From positions 62,001 to 126,000 of the forward strand of contig NZ_BMRB01000003.1 in assembly GCF_014648415.1 (NCBI RefSeq): a stretch of 64,000 nucleotides of DNA, given 5' to 3'. A program made the position numbers and the translations under genes. The notes beneath the pieces were generated by a model, which searched no databases, was not told the origin of the DNA, and worked only from the letters and a program-made list of their open reading frames with translations. Source of the stretch: Actinokineospora fastidiosa (GTDB taxonomy: Bacteria > Actinomycetota > Actinomycetes > Mycobacteriales > Pseudonocardiaceae). The first letter of the stretch is position 1. Every line of letters begins with the position of its first letter. This document shows positions 38,786 to 47,556 of this stretch, in pieces.

Positions 38786-39399
38786 CCGTCGTCGGCGCGG
38801 GCGGGCTGCTGCTGATCGCGTTCCTGGTGCTCGGCGTGACCGTCGCGGACACGACGCCCACCGTGGACCGGATCGCCGCGGAGTCGCTGGGCGGCGGCTG
38901 GCAGCACACCGCGGGCGACATCGCGTTCGTGGGGAGTGCGGTGCTGGGCCCGGTCCTGCCGGTGCTCCTCGGGCTCGGGCTGCTGATCGGGGCCTGGACG
39001 CGCCGCCACGACGCCCGGCTGCGCGGCCTGCTGCTGCGCGCCGCCGTGCTGCTGGCGGTGTGCCGGACGGTGTCGCTGGCCAAGCCGCTGTTCGAGCGGG
39101 CGCGACCGCGCGAGTACCCCGACTTCAGCTTCCCGAGCGGGCACGTCGTGTCGGTGGCGTCGGTCGCGTTCACCGTGGTCGTGCTGTGCGCGTGGCTGGC
39201 CGTGCGGCGGCTGCGCGCGGTGGTGTGGTGGTCGGTCGCGGCGGTCGCGGCCGCCGCGCTGTGCCGGATGGTGCTGGACGTGCACTGGCTGACCGACGTC
39301 CTCGGCGCGACGCTGGGCGTGGTCGGGCTCGGCCTGCTCACCGCGACCGGGCTCGGCCTGCTGCCGGTGCGGTCGAGGAGCGTAGGGTCGCGGTCGTGA
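38782..39399 (+). CDS. PAP2-family membrane phosphatase
   Basis: 205 residues with about six membrane helices. The three phosphatase boxes are KPLFERARP (K-x6-RP), PSGH, and [13 protein letters not shown], corresponding to SR-x5-H-x3-D with Cys replacing the usual Ser. Expected substrates are lipid phosphates such as undecaprenyl pyrophosphate or phosphatidic acid at the membrane surface. The ATG at 38782 overlaps the epimerase stop, and its own stop overlaps the lipB start, so the three genes are tightly coupled. Confidence 0.88.
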   Translation: MTVVGAGGLLLIAFLVLGVTVADTTPTVDRIAAESLGGGWQHTAGDIAFVGSAVLGPVLPVLLGLGLLIGAWTRRHDARLRGLLLRAAVLLAVCRTVSLAKPLFERARPREYPDFSFPSGHVVSVASVAFTVVVLCAWLAVRRLRAVVWWSVAAVAAAALCRMVLDVHWLTDVLGATLGVVGLGLLTATGLGLLPVRSRSVGSRS

Positions 39400-40127
39400 G
39401 CGCGCACATCTCCGCCCGCGCCGCCACCGAGCCGGTGGCCGTGCGCGAACTGGGCGTCATCGAGTACCTGCCCGCCTGGGACCTCCAGCGCGAGCTGGCC
39501 ACCGCCCGCGCCGACGATCTCGGCCCGGACACCCTCCTGCTGCTGGAGCACCCGTCGGTCTACACCGCGGGCAAGCGCACCGAGCCCGCCGACCGCCCGA
39601 CGGACGGCACCCCCGTCATCGACGTCGACCGCGGCGGCAAGATCACCTGGCACGGGCCGGGCCAGCTGGTCGGCTACCCGATCGTCAAGCTGTCCGACCC
39701 GATCGACGTGGTGCAGTACGTGCGCCGCATCGAGGAGGCCATGATCAGCGTGTGCGCGTCGTTCGGCCTGGAGACCGGCCGGGTCGACGGCCGCAGCGGC
39801 GTGTGGCTGGCCGGGGACGCCACCCGTCCGGAGCGCAAGATCGCCGCCATCGGCATCCGCGTCCAGCGCGGCGTCACGCTGCACGGCTTCGAGATCAACT
39901 GCGACGCCGACCTGACCGCCTTCGACCGCATCGTGCCGTGCGGCATCCGGGACGCGGGCGTCACCTCGCTGACCGCCGAACTGGGGCGCCGGGTGACCGT
40001 CGCGGAGGTCCTGCCCCTGGCGCGGGCGGCGGTGCTGGACGCGCTGGAGGGCGTGCTGCCGGTGCGCGAGCACGTGATCGAGCGCGCGCAGCCGACCAGC
40101 CCGGGCGTCACCTTCGCCCTGAGCTGA
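39396..40127 (+). CDS. lipB: Octanoyl-(acyl-carrier-protein)-protein N-octanoyltransferase
   Basis: 243 residues. LipB signatures are [19 protein letters not shown] near residue 68 and the catalytic Cys in [13 protein letters not shown] with a conserved Lys in RKIAAIGI. It moves octanoate from acyl carrier protein to E2 and H-protein lysines, after which LipA inserts sulfur. GTG 39396 overlaps the preceding stop (GTGA). In mycobacteria lipA follows directly; here 3.5 kb of other genes intervene. Confidence 0.96.
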   Translation: MSAHISARAATEPVAVRELGVIEYLPAWDLQRELATARADDLGPDTLLLLEHPSVYTAGKRTEPADRPTDGTPVIDVDRGGKITWHGPGQLVGYPIVKLSDPIDVVQYVRRIEEAMISVCASFGLETGRVDGRSGVWLAGDATRPERKIAAIGIRVQRGVTLHGFEINCDADLTAFDRIVPCGIRDAGVTSLTAELGRRVTVAEVLPLARAAVLDALEGVLPVREHVIERAQPTSPGVTFALS

Positions 40128-40142
40128 CCCCTGGGCCGCATA

Positions 40143-40172
40143 CCCGCCATCCGGCGCGCGCCGGATGGCGGG
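40143..40172. terminator. Terminator downstream of lipB
   Basis: A 30-nt perfect palindrome (40143-40172) lies 15 bp beyond the lipB stop. It folds into a hairpin of up to 13 bp and ends the epimerase-PAP2-lipB unit. Confidence 0.8.
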
Positions 40173-40287
40173 CAGGACGGGCCCGGCCACGCACCCGACC
40201 GGTCCTGGCCACCACCTCGCGCGCGCCGGTCGAGCACGAGGTAGACCGCACCTCCGAGCGGCAGGACGACACCAGCCGGTCCCCCTG

Positions 40288-41307
40288 TCACAACGGGCGG
40301 AACCGGACGGCGGCGGCCAGCGGAGCGTGGGGAAAGCCCGCGGCCAGCACGCGCCCCGGCTCCGGGGTCCCCGCCACCCAGAAGCCACCGGTCTCCCACA
40401 CCGCGCCGAGGAAGTCGGCGGGCGCGGCGGGGAGCTTGACCACCAGCCGGGTGCCGTCGGCCAGCGTCGCCTTCCCGGAGGCCCTGGTCGGCGCGTCCGT
40501 GTGCGCCTTCCACGGGTCCATCACCGCGGACACCCACGTCCACGGCCCCGACGCCGGCCGGGCCACGGCGCGCCACGCGGGCAGGGCCACCATCAGCAGG
40601 GGCGCCATCCAGATCAGCACGAGCGGCGTGGCCGTGAGCACGAGCGCGTACCAGGGCCTGCCGATCTCCCACCAGATGAGGACGTAAGCCGCCGACCACG
40701 ACGCCGCCACCGAGACGAGTAGCGCCGTGCTCCGGCGCATCGCCCGTGCCGCCAGGACGGCGGGGGTGAACGGGTCAGCGTCGACCGGCTCCACCGCCGC
40801 CGCCGCGACCAACTCCGTCGCGTTAGCGGCGAACACCCGGTGCGACCCGTCCGCCCTGACCATGAGCACCCGCGGTCCGGCGACCAGCCACGCGCGGCCG
40901 GTGCGGACCACGGCCTCCTCGTGCCCGGCGGGCAAGCGCACCGCCACCGGTCGCCCGAGGCCCACGTCGAGCACGGTGCGCCGCAACCCGGTCGCCCGCC
41001 GGAGGACCACCGCGGCGACCGGCTGCCACGGCTCGACGGCGAGCCGCCCCCTGCCCCGGGTCCAGCGCAGCGTGACCACTTTCCCGACGCACCAGGCCAC
41101 CAGGTAGCAGGCCAGGACCGTCAGGATCAGCGCGTTCGCGAACGGGAGTTCGCCCGCGGCGACCCTCAGCCAGGCCGAGATGACCACAAACGGTACGACC
41201 GCGGGCAAGAGGAGCGACCACCGCCGCATATACACCGCGCGGGCGACCATGAGCGCGGTCGTGGGATCGGACAACGCGGGACCGGGCAGGACCGGAGCAG
41301 GGATCAC
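40288..41307 (-). CDS. Hypothetical membrane protein, 339 residues
   Basis: Four membrane helices can be seen in two pairs (about 30-50, 55-78, 185-208 and 213-240). The two pairs are separated by a hydrophilic domain rich in Arg and Val (about 85-175). The C-terminal 90 residues are soluble, with MDPWKAHTDAPTRASGKATLADGTRLVVKLPAAP. No family was recognised. It is transcribed towards the lipB terminator and lies downstream of the TetR gene on the same strand (31-bp gap), so it may be part of that regulon. Confidence 0.65.
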   Translation of the reverse strand: MIPAPVLPGPALSDPTTALMVARAVYMRRWSLLLPAVVPFVVISAWLRVAAGELPFANALILTVLACYLVAWCVGKVVTLRWTRGRGRLAVEPWQPVAAVVLRRATGLRRTVLDVGLGRPVAVRLPAGHEEAVVRTGRAWLVAGPRVLMVRADGSHRVFAANATELVAAAAVEPVDADPFTPAVLAARAMRRSTALLVSVAASWSAAYVLIWWEIGRPWYALVLTATPLVLIWMAPLLMVALPAWRAVARPASGPWTWVSAVMDPWKAHTDAPTRASGKATLADGTRLVVKLPAAPADFLGAVWETGGFWVAGTPEPGRVLAAGFPHAPLAAAVRFRPL

Positions 41308-41338
41308 ACCGGTGACACCGCGAGCACGACGTCCCGTG

Positions 41339-41953
41339 TTACGACGCCGTGCGGCGCATGCCTTCCAGGACCCGCACGACCGTCGTCGACACCTCCGACA
41401 CCGCGCGTTCCGGGTCGTGGGCGTCGGCGATGATCGCCGCGCCCATCGACAGGGCGCCGAACAGGATGCGCGACGTGGTCTCGATCGGCAGCTCGTCGAT
41501 CTCGCCCGCGGCGATGAGCGATTCCAGGACCGCGCGCACCAGGCCGAAGCTGAAGTGCTCCTCGGCGGCGCGCCAGCGTTCCCAGCCCATCACGACCGGG
41601 CCCTCGTGGATGACGATCCGCTGGTAGGCGGGCTCCAGGCACACCCGGACGTACGCCTTCACGCCCCTGATCGCCCGGTCCCACACGCCCTCGGGGCCGC
41701 CCGCCACGACTTGGCCGAGCCGGGTCATCACGGCGACCTCGACGGCGTCGAACGCGGCCTCGAACAGCGCCTGTTTGCCGCTGAAGTGGTGGTAGAGCGC
41801 GCCCTTGGTCACCCGCGCGCGGCGGGCGACGGCGTCGAGGGACGTCGCGGCGTAACCGCCCTCGGTGAACAGCGAGACAGCGGAGTCGACCAGCGCCTGC
41901 CGGGTCGATTCGCTGTAGTCCGCTTTTCGCGACTGCGCTGTCACCACGTTCAC
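41339..41953 (-). CDS. TetR-family transcriptional regulator
   Basis: About 204 residues from GTG 41953 (GTG 41944 is equally possible; neither has a ribosome-binding site, and TAATCT just upstream suggests a leaderless mRNA). The N-terminal TetR domain contains RQALVDSAVSLFTEGGYAAT and the recognition helix VTKGALYHHFSGKQALFEAAF. The C-terminal ligand-binding part resembles regulators of the AcrR type. Divergent from an unknown gene; a 24-bp palindrome starts 13 bp upstream of the start codon, the obvious autoregulatory site. Confidence 0.92.
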   Translation of the reverse strand: MNVVTAQSRKADYSESTRQALVDSAVSLFTEGGYAATSLDAVARRARVTKGALYHHFSGKQALFEAAFDAVEVAVMTRLGQVVAGGPEGVWDRAIRGVKAYVRVCLEPAYQRIVIHEGPVVMGWERWRAAEEHFSFGLVRAVLESLIAAGEIDELPIETTSRILFGALSMGAAIIADAHDPERAVSEVSTTVVRVLEGMRRTAS

Positions 41954-41965
41954 AAGATTACGACA

Positions 41966-41989
41966 TACCACGGGTACGTACTCGTGGTA
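41966..41989. promoter_or_regulatory. 24-bp palindromic TetR operator
   Basis: TACCACG-x-GTAC/GTAC-x-CGTGGTA, symmetric apart from one base pair, is in the divergent region between the TetR gene and the 42060 gene. Position and length are as expected for a TetR dimer or pair of dimers. Confidence 0.75.
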
Positions 41990-42005
41990 GGTTGGCACCG
42001 TACCG

Positions 42006-42036
42006 ACGGTATGCCGCAAACCCACGGTATGGCGCA
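42006..42036 (+). repeat. Tandem 13-bp direct repeat in the TetR divergent promoter
   Basis: ACGGTATGCCGCA (42006-42018) and ACGGTATGGCGCA (42024-42036) differ at one base and repeat every 18 bp, just upstream of the 42060 gene. The ACGGTA core differs from the palindrome's CGTGGTA arm, so it may be a site for a second factor or extra half-sites. Confidence 0.65.
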
Positions 42037-42059
42037 GGTCACGCAGAGGGGACGAGACC

Positions 42060-42575
42060 ATGAGCTGGACGGACTATTACCGCAGGCGAGACGCCCTGGA
42101 CGCGGTGCTCGAACTGGCTCGGCACGACCTGGAGGGGCCGCTGCCCTTTCCGGAGCAGGCCGCCGCGGAATTCGCCGATCGGGGCGAGTTGCTGCTGGCG
42201 TTGCATTACCGGTGGTCGGTCCGCCTCACCGGCCGGGTGGGGCTGGCCCAGGCCGAGGCGGAGAAGGACGCCACCATCGATCCGGTCGAGGCCGTCGCGC
42301 AGGCGTGGCGGGCCACGGCCGCCGAGCACCCGGTGCTGCGCCGCGTGCTCGACGCCAACACCGACACCCACGGCGGCGTGCTCAGGCCCGCGATCGAGGG
42401 CGAGCAGCGGATGCTGGCCATCGCCTCCGGCCTGGCCGAGCACACCGAGCCCGCCGAGGAGATCGCCCGGGTCGGCGCGGCCTACCTCGCGCTGATCCGC
42501 AGCACGCCGAGCCGTGAGCGGCACCGGGGCAACCGGGTCGAGCAGTTCCTGCGCAGGCTGGTCGCCAGCGCCTGA
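42060..42575 (+). CDS. Hypothetical helical protein divergent from TetR, 171 residues
   Basis: A soluble, largely helical protein starting MSWTDYYRRRDALDAVLELA, with alternating charged helices and the segment YRWSVRLTGRVGLAQAEAE. Similar proteins are found beside TetR genes in actinobacteria, but I know no assigned function. No signal peptide, membrane segment or catalytic motif is visible. The upstream region carries the palindrome and tandem repeats, so expression is probably under TetR control. Confidence 0.75.
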   Translation: MSWTDYYRRRDALDAVLELARHDLEGPLPFPEQAAAEFADRGELLLALHYRWSVRLTGRVGLAQAEAEKDATIDPVEAVAQAWRATAAEHPVLRRVLDANTDTHGGVLRPAIEGEQRMLAIASGLAEHTEPAEEIARVGAAYLALIRSTPSRERHRGNRVEQFLRRLVASA

Positions 42576-42636
42576 GGCCCTTCTCATGGTGATCCCTCTA
42601 GCATGGGGGCGTACTCACCAGTAGGAAGGCGAGCCG

Positions 42637-43554
42637 ATGGCGTGGTCCGAAGCCGACATCCCCGACCAGACCGGCCGGACGGTGCTGGTCACCGGCGCGA
42701 ACTCCGGGCTGGGCCTGCGCAGCGCGCAGGTGCTCGCCGCGAAGGGCGCGCACGTGATCATGGCCTGCCGCTCGCCGGAGAAGGGCAAGGCCGCGCTGGC
42801 GACCATCGACGGCGCGGCCGAACTGCTCCAGCTCGACCTGGCCGACCTCGCCTCCGTGCGCAAGGCGGCCGAGGAGGTCCGCGAGCGCACCGGCGACCGG
42901 CTGGACGTGCTCATGAACAACGCCGGGATCATGGGCCCGCCCAAGGGCGCCACCGTCGACGGGTTCGAGCTGCAGATCGGCACCAACCACCTCGGCCACG
43001 CCGCGCTCACCTGGCTGCTGCTGCCCGCGGTCATCGGCCGCGTCGTCACCCTCTCCAGCCTCGCCCACCGCGGCCCCGGCCTCGACGTCGACGACCTGAA
43101 CTGGGAGCGCCGCCGCTACCGCGCGGTCGGGGCGTACAGCGCCTCGAAGCTGGCCAACCTGATCTTCGCCATCGAGCTGGACCGGCGGCTGCGCGCTGCC
43201 GGGTCCGAGGTCGTCAGCGTCGCCGCGCACCCCGGCCTGACCGACACCGAGCTGGCCGCCAACTCCGCCCGCACCCGAGGCTCCGGCCGCTTCGGCCAGG
43301 CAGCGACCTCGATCGTCTCTTTCGGCAACCGACTCATCACCCAGTCCCTCCAGCGCGGCGCGCTGCCCCAGCTCTACGCGGCGACCGCCCCGGACGTCGC
43401 CGGCGGCGAGTACTTCGGGCCGCAGGGCATCGGCGAGGTCGCGGGCAGCCCCAAACGCGCCCGCGCGCGCTCCGCGGCCCGCAACGCCGACCTGGGACGA
43501 CGCCTCTGGGAGCGCACCGCCGAGCTGACCGGGATCGCGCCCGCGCCCGAGTGA
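42637..43554 (+). CDS. Short-chain dehydrogenase/reductase (retinol dehydrogenase-like)
   Basis: 305 residues. The Rossmann motif [17 protein letters not shown], the NNAGIM motif and the active-site Ser and YSASKLAN (Tyr-x3-Lys) are all present. The C-terminal half, with [18 protein letters not shown], is typical of the WW-oxidoreductase/retinol dehydrogenase-like actinobacterial SDRs. It uses NADP(H) to oxidise or reduce an unknown lipid or alcohol. It lies 61 bp downstream of the unknown gene and 46 bp upstream of lipA, all on the plus strand. Confidence 0.92.
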   Translation: MAWSEADIPDQTGRTVLVTGANSGLGLRSAQVLAAKGAHVIMACRSPEKGKAALATIDGAAELLQLDLADLASVRKAAEEVRERTGDRLDVLMNNAGIMGPPKGATVDGFELQIGTNHLGHAALTWLLLPAVIGRVVTLSSLAHRGPGLDVDDLNWERRRYRAVGAYSASKLANLIFAIELDRRLRAAGSEVVSVAAHPGLTDTELAANSARTRGSGRFGQAATSIVSFGNRLITQSLQRGALPQLYAATAPDVAGGEYFGPQGIGEVAGSPKRARARSAARNADLGRRLWERTAELTGIAPAPE

Positions 43555-43600
43555 CGCGCGTGATACCGGTCACCTCGGGGCGCGGCGTAGCCTGGCTGGC

Positions 43601-44602
43601 GTGACGGTGACGCCTGAGGGTCGGAAGCTGCTGCGACTGGAAGTGCGCAACAGCGAGACGCCCATCGAGAAGAAGCCCTCGTGGATCAAGACCCGGGCCA
43701 AGATGGGCCCGGAGTACCGCGAACTCAAGGGCCTCGTCCGACGCGAGGGCCTGCACACCGTGTGCGAGGAAGCGGGCTGTCCCAACATCTACGAGTGCTG
43801 GGAGGACCGCGAGGCGACCTTCCTCATCGGCGGCGACCAGTGCACGCGCCGCTGCGACTTCTGCCAGATCGACACCGGCAAGCCCGCCGAGTTCGACCGC
43901 GAGGAGCCGCGCCGGGTCGCCGAGTCCGTCCAGGCGATGGGCCTACGCTACTCGACGGTGACCGGCGTCGCCCGCGACGACCTGCCCGACGGCGGCGCGT
44001 GGCTGTACGCCGAGACGGTGCGCCAGATCCACGCGCTCAACCCCGGCACGGGCGTCGAGCTGCTGATCCCGGACTTCAACGCCGAGCCCGACCAGCTCGC
44101 CGAGGTGTTCTCGTCGCGCCCCGAGGTGCTCGCGCACAACGTCGAGACGGTGCCGCGCATCTTCAAGCGCATCCGCCCGGCGTTCCGGTACGAGCGCTCG
44201 CTGGAGGTCATCACCCGGGCCCGCGCCGAGGGCCTGGTCACCAAGTCCAACCTGATCCTGGGCATGGGCGAGACCCCCGACGAGGTCACCGCCGCGCTGC
44301 GCGACCTGCACGCCGCGGGCTGCGAGATCATCACGATCACCCAGTACCTGCGCCCGAGCGTGCGCCACCACCCCGTGGAGCGCTGGGTCAAGCCCGAGGA
44401 GTTCCTGGAGCACAAGGAGGCCGCGGAGGCGATCGGGTTCGCAGGCGTCATGGCCGGTCCGCTGGTGCGCTCGTCCTACCGCGCGGGCAGGCTCTACACG
44501 CAGGCGGTCGCGCACCGCGGCGACACCGTCCCGGAGAACCTGCGGCACCTCGCCGAGGCGGGCGACGCCCGTCAGGAGATCACGGCCCTACTCCGGAAGT
44601 GA
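43601..44602 (+). CDS. lipA: Lipoyl synthase
   Basis: 333 residues of radical SAM enzyme. The auxiliary cluster ligands are in [12 protein letters not shown] and the SAM cluster ligands in CTRRCDFC, with a terminal RSSYRAG that supplies the conserved Ser/Arg. It inserts two sulfurs into octanoylated E2 lysines. Its auxiliary [4Fe-4S] cluster is consumed and must be rebuilt, which links it to Fe-S carriers such as the ErpA homologue here. GTG start at 43601. It is separated from lipB by four unrelated genes. Confidence 0.97.
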   Translation: MTVTPEGRKLLRLEVRNSETPIEKKPSWIKTRAKMGPEYRELKGLVRREGLHTVCEEAGCPNIYECWEDREATFLIGGDQCTRRCDFCQIDTGKPAEFDREEPRRVAESVQAMGLRYSTVTGVARDDLPDGGAWLYAETVRQIHALNPGTGVELLIPDFNAEPDQLAEVFSSRPEVLAHNVETVPRIFKRIRPAFRYERSLEVITRARAEGLVTKSNLILGMGETPDEVTAALRDLHAAGCEIITITQYLRPSVRHHPVERWVKPEEFLEHKEAAEAIGFAGVMAGPLVRSSYRAGRLYTQAVAHRGDTVPENLRHLAEAGDARQEITALLRK

Positions 44603-44720
44603 GACCTCAGGGTCATCTCCTGGTCTGATTCAGGGTGGAACCCGGTTATGCCACGCTCCCTCTGAACGAGAGACTGCACGGGCGGCGCCAGAGGGGGGCC
44701 GCGGTTCTTGAGGGGGTTAC

Positions 44721-45401
44721 GTGGCTCTGCTGACCGACGTCCTGGAATGGCTCCAGGCGCTGCCGCAGCCCGCGCTGGTCGCCGCCACCGGCGGGCTGGT
44801 GCTGGCCGAGTGCACCGTGGGGCTGGGGTTCATCGCGCCCGGTGAGGGCGGTCTGCTCATCGCCGCGACGACGGTGGACACCCCCGCGCGCTTCCTGGTG
44901 CTGTGGGCGGTGGTCACCGTCTGCGCGGGCATCGGCGACTCCATCGGCTACGGCATCGGCAGGCGGTTCGGCCCCAGGCTGCGGGAGACCAAGCTCATCC
45001 AGAAGTACGGCGTGGACGGTTGGGACAAGGCCACCGGGATCCTGCGCAGGCGCGGGGCGTGGGCGGTGTTCTTCGCCCGGTTCCTGCCGGTCGTGCGCAC
45101 GCTGACCCCGGCGGCCGCGGGCACGTCCGGCCTGCCGTACCGCAAGTTTCTGCCCGCCGTGGTCGCGGGGGCGGCGTGCTGGTCGGCCGTCCACATCGCC
45201 ATCGGCGCGGCGTTGGGCGAGGCGGCCAAGGAGATCGAGAAGCACATGGGCCGAGGCGGCGCCTTCATCGTCGGCGGCGCGGTGCTGATCTTCGTGATCG
45301 TCCACATCCTCCGCAAGCGGAAGAAGAACGCCACCGCCCCCGCGACCGCCCTGGCCGCCGAGTCGGCCGACCCGGACGAGGACCTCGAGCCCGCCCGCTA
45401 G
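44721..45401 (+). CDS. DedA-family membrane protein
   Basis: 226 residues with about five membrane segments and the DedA signature FFARFLPVVRTLTPAAAGTSGLPYRKF. An early GLGFIAPGEGGLLIAA matches the re-entrant E/G motif. DedA proteins translocate phospholipid or undecaprenyl phosphate carriers across the membrane and are proton dependent. The C-terminal 30 residues are polar. The genes expected here from the mycobacterial order (a DUF4191 protein and glnA) are missing. Confidence 0.9.
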   Translation: MALLTDVLEWLQALPQPALVAATGGLVLAECTVGLGFIAPGEGGLLIAATTVDTPARFLVLWAVVTVCAGIGDSIGYGIGRRFGPRLRETKLIQKYGVDGWDKATGILRRRGAWAVFFARFLPVVRTLTPAAAGTSGLPYRKFLPAVVAGAACWSAVHIAIGAALGEAAKEIEKHMGRGGAFIVGGAVLIFVIVHILRKRKKNATAPATALAAESADPDEDLEPAR

Positions 45402-45414
45402 AACGCCTTGCCGA

Positions 45415-46071
45415 CTAGTCGGCGAACGCGGCACAGAGTTCGGCCTCCCAGCGCGGCGGCACCAGCGCTGGGACGGCCAACTCCTGCAGGTAGCTCCGCC
45501 TGCGCACGGCGGTGACCGTCTCCTTCCACCGCTGCAGCACCCAGGCGGTGACAGCGCACCGCAGCAGTGCTTCCGCGGCCACTTCGCGGTCCGCCCGCGG
45601 CCTCGGAAGCCGTGCCAACTCCTGGAAGCCCCGCAGATCCGTCGGAGCCTCTTCCGGCAAATCCACCGGCCACTCCACCGCCTTGGCCTGCTTGCGCTCC
45701 GCGACCGCCTCAGCACAGGCCGCCCGGATTCCCACGATCTCGCGGTAACCATCCACAAGCGACACAACCCGCGGCGCGGCCCCCTCGACCCCCGCCGCCT
45801 TCCGCAACTCGCCCAGGATCTCCACCCCACCGGCCGGGTCGACGTCAATCAACGCCCGCTGAGCACAACACCCGACCATCCACGAGGCGGCATCCCCCAA
45901 CGCCTCCTCCACCGGCACAACCCAAGCACCGGTAGCCAACCCATCCGCGCTGACCTGCCACAACGCCACGAAGTCGTCATCCCGACACAGCACGACGTGC
46001 CCGATCATGGTCCGCCCGTCAGCGGCTCTGGTCGTGATAGTCCGGGCAACCGGCGCGATCTCCTCGACCAC
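45415..46071 (-). CDS. Hypothetical protein, 218 residues, of unusual codon use
   Basis: A soluble protein starting MVEEIAPVARTITTRAADGRTMIGHVVLCRDDDFVALWQV, mixed alpha/beta, with Trp-rich C-terminal helices. No family recognised. Its 5' half uses more A-ending codons than the surrounding genes, hinting at recent acquisition. It is divergent from the 46189 gene. The pair lies next to tRNA-Val, at a breakpoint of the gene order shared with mycobacteria. Confidence 0.65.
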   Translation of the reverse strand: MVEEIAPVARTITTRAADGRTMIGHVVLCRDDDFVALWQVSADGLATGAWVVPVEEALGDAASWMVGCCAQRALIDVDPAGGVEILGELRKAAGVEGAAPRVVSLVDGYREIVGIRAACAEAVAERKQAKAVEWPVDLPEEAPTDLRGFQELARLPRPRADREVAAEALLRCAVTAWVLQRWKETVTAVRRRSYLQELAVPALVPPRWEAELCAAFAD

Positions 46072-46188
46072 CTGACCTCCTCGTGATCACTGTTCCCGGT
46101 GACGATATGCCCCGAGCAGTCGCCCGAGAGCCAGGACAACCCGGACGCCCGATTGCCCGGCTATGCGGGCATCGCCGATCGTAGGCTG

Positions 46189-46752
46189 ATGATCTCCTCG
46201 GCCACCCTCGTCGACCTCGGCTTCACCGTCGTGGAGGCGGACGTGCTCGCCGCGTGGGGCCAGGTCGCGGGGGCGATGGCCACGGTCGCCGCGGTCGTGG
46301 TCGCCTTCTGGATCGCCCTGCGCGACAGCAGGCACCGCGACGCCGAACGCCGCGACAGCGAGTCCGCCCACGCCCGCCTGCTCTCCGCGGCCCGCGCCGA
46401 GAACCCGCCCGCCCTGCGCATCTCCTACACCAACTTCGGCGCCTTCCCGATCACCAGCGTCCGCCTAACCGCCCTGTACGGCCGCTGCGGCGACATCAAG
46501 ACCACCACGTGGCACATCGACGGCACAGCAGCCCCCTACGTCCTCGGCGCGGTAGCCCCAGGCAAGACGGTGACCACCCCACCCATCACCGTCACCTGGC
46601 CCGAGGAAGCCGACCCGGTCGCCGCCCTCTACTACCCCACAATCGTCTTCCACGACGCCAACGGCCGCTGGTGGGAGCGCACCGCCCACGAACAACCCAA
46701 ACGCCTCCTCGAAACCCCACCCCTCATCGCCCGCCTACCGACGGCCGATTAA
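46189..46752 (+). CDS. Hypothetical single-pass membrane protein, 187 residues
   Basis: From ATG 46189 the protein has one membrane helix (about 20-43), a charged stretch (RDSRHRDAERRDSESAHARLL), and a beta-rich C-terminal domain of about 120 residues with NFGAFPITSVRLTALYG and GKTVTTPPITVTWPE, resembling an immunoglobulin-like sandwich. An in-frame ATG at 46099 is less likely. Many codons end in A (gca, cca, gta), unlike neighbouring core genes. Function unknown. Confidence 0.65.
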   Translation: MISSATLVDLGFTVVEADVLAAWGQVAGAMATVAAVVVAFWIALRDSRHRDAERRDSESAHARLLSAARAENPPALRISYTNFGAFPITSVRLTALYGRCGDIKTTTWHIDGTAAPYVLGAVAPGKTVTTPPITVTWPEEADPVAALYYPTIVFHDANGRWWERTAHEQPKRLLETPPLIARLPTAD

Positions 46753-46884
46753 CCGGAAACACACCGCCCAACGTCAAGCGACAGATTTATCGGCGAGCAT
46801 CCGACCGCACCAGCCCCGCGGCTGTTCGCCTGGCAACGCGCTCCGCGACTTCTGTTCGGAGCGTGGTTTGAATGATCTACGTTC

Positions 46885-46959
46885 TGGTGGGCGCAGCAGG
46901 ATTTGAACCTGCGACCGCTCGGGTGTAAACCGAGTGCTCTTCCGCTGAGCTATACGCCC
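46885..46959 (-). tRNA. tRNA-Val(UAC)
   Basis: On the minus strand the 75-nt sequence folds as a full cloverleaf: a 7-bp acceptor stem GGGCGTA/TGCGCCC with one G-U pair, and the D arm AGCTCAGCGGAAGAGC. The anticodon stem CTCGG/CCGAG bears the loop TTTACAC (anticodon TAC), and the T arm is GCAGG-TTCAAAT-CCTGC. CCA is encoded. It sits alone, 41 bp downstream of the peroxiredoxin stop and beside two compositionally odd genes. Confidence 0.96.
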
Positions 46960-47000
46960 GCAAGGCCCCACGGGGGCGAACCCGCGGAACCCCACAAACA

Positions 47001-47462
47001 CTAGGCCAGTTCGGCCACTGCCTTCTTCCAGGCGGCCTGGTCGCGGGCCTCGCCGGGGGCGTTGACCTCGGTGTAGCGGACGGTGCCGGTCTTGTCGATC
47101 AGGAAGGTGCCGCGCAGGGCCAGGCCCGCGTCCTCGTGGAAGACGCCGTAGGTCTTGGCGACCTCGCCATGCGGCCAGAAGTCCGAGAGCAGGGGGAAGG
47201 TGTAGCCCTGCTGGTCGGCCCACGCCTTGAGGCTGAAGGGGGTGTCCACGGACACGCCGATGACCTGGACGTTCTTGTCGGAGTACTCCGACAGCTCGTC
47301 GCGGACCTGGCAGAGCTCGCCCTGGCAGATGCCGCTGAACGCGAACGGGTAGAACACCAGCAGCACGTTCTTCTCGCCCTGGAACGAGGACAGCGTGACG
47401 GGCTGCTTGTTGTAGTCGTTGAGCGTGAAGTCCGGGGCCTTGGAGCCGACCTCGATCGCCAT
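47001..47462 (-). CDS. ahpE: AhpE-family peroxiredoxin with an additional cysteine
   Basis: 153 residues of thioredoxin-fold peroxiredoxin. The peroxidatic Cys46 is in FAFSGICQGEL; the signature SDFWPHGEVAKTYGVFHE is characteristic of mycobacterial AhpE (Rv2238c), as is the next-door DUF3052 gene. AhpE is known as a 1-Cys enzyme reduced by mycothiol/mycoredoxin. Here residue 51 is Cys where I recall Asp in M. tuberculosis, giving a CxxxxC pair like that of PrxQ/BCP enzymes. The role is removal of peroxides and peroxynitrite in the cytoplasm. Confidence 0.93.
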   Translation of the reverse strand: MAIEVGSKAPDFTLNDYNKQPVTLSSFQGEKNVLLVFYPFAFSGICQGELCQVRDELSEYSDKNVQVIGVSVDTPFSLKAWADQQGYTFPLLSDFWPHGEVAKTYGVFHEDAGLALRGTFLIDKTGTVRYTEVNAPGEARDQAAWKKAVAELA

Positions 47463-47556
47463 CGTGCGGAGTCCTCCGATTACTCAAGGGCCTGGTACAG
47501 CGCCCAAGCCTAGGGCACCCGGACGGACCGCCGCCCGGGTGTTCGTCCGGTGGGAC

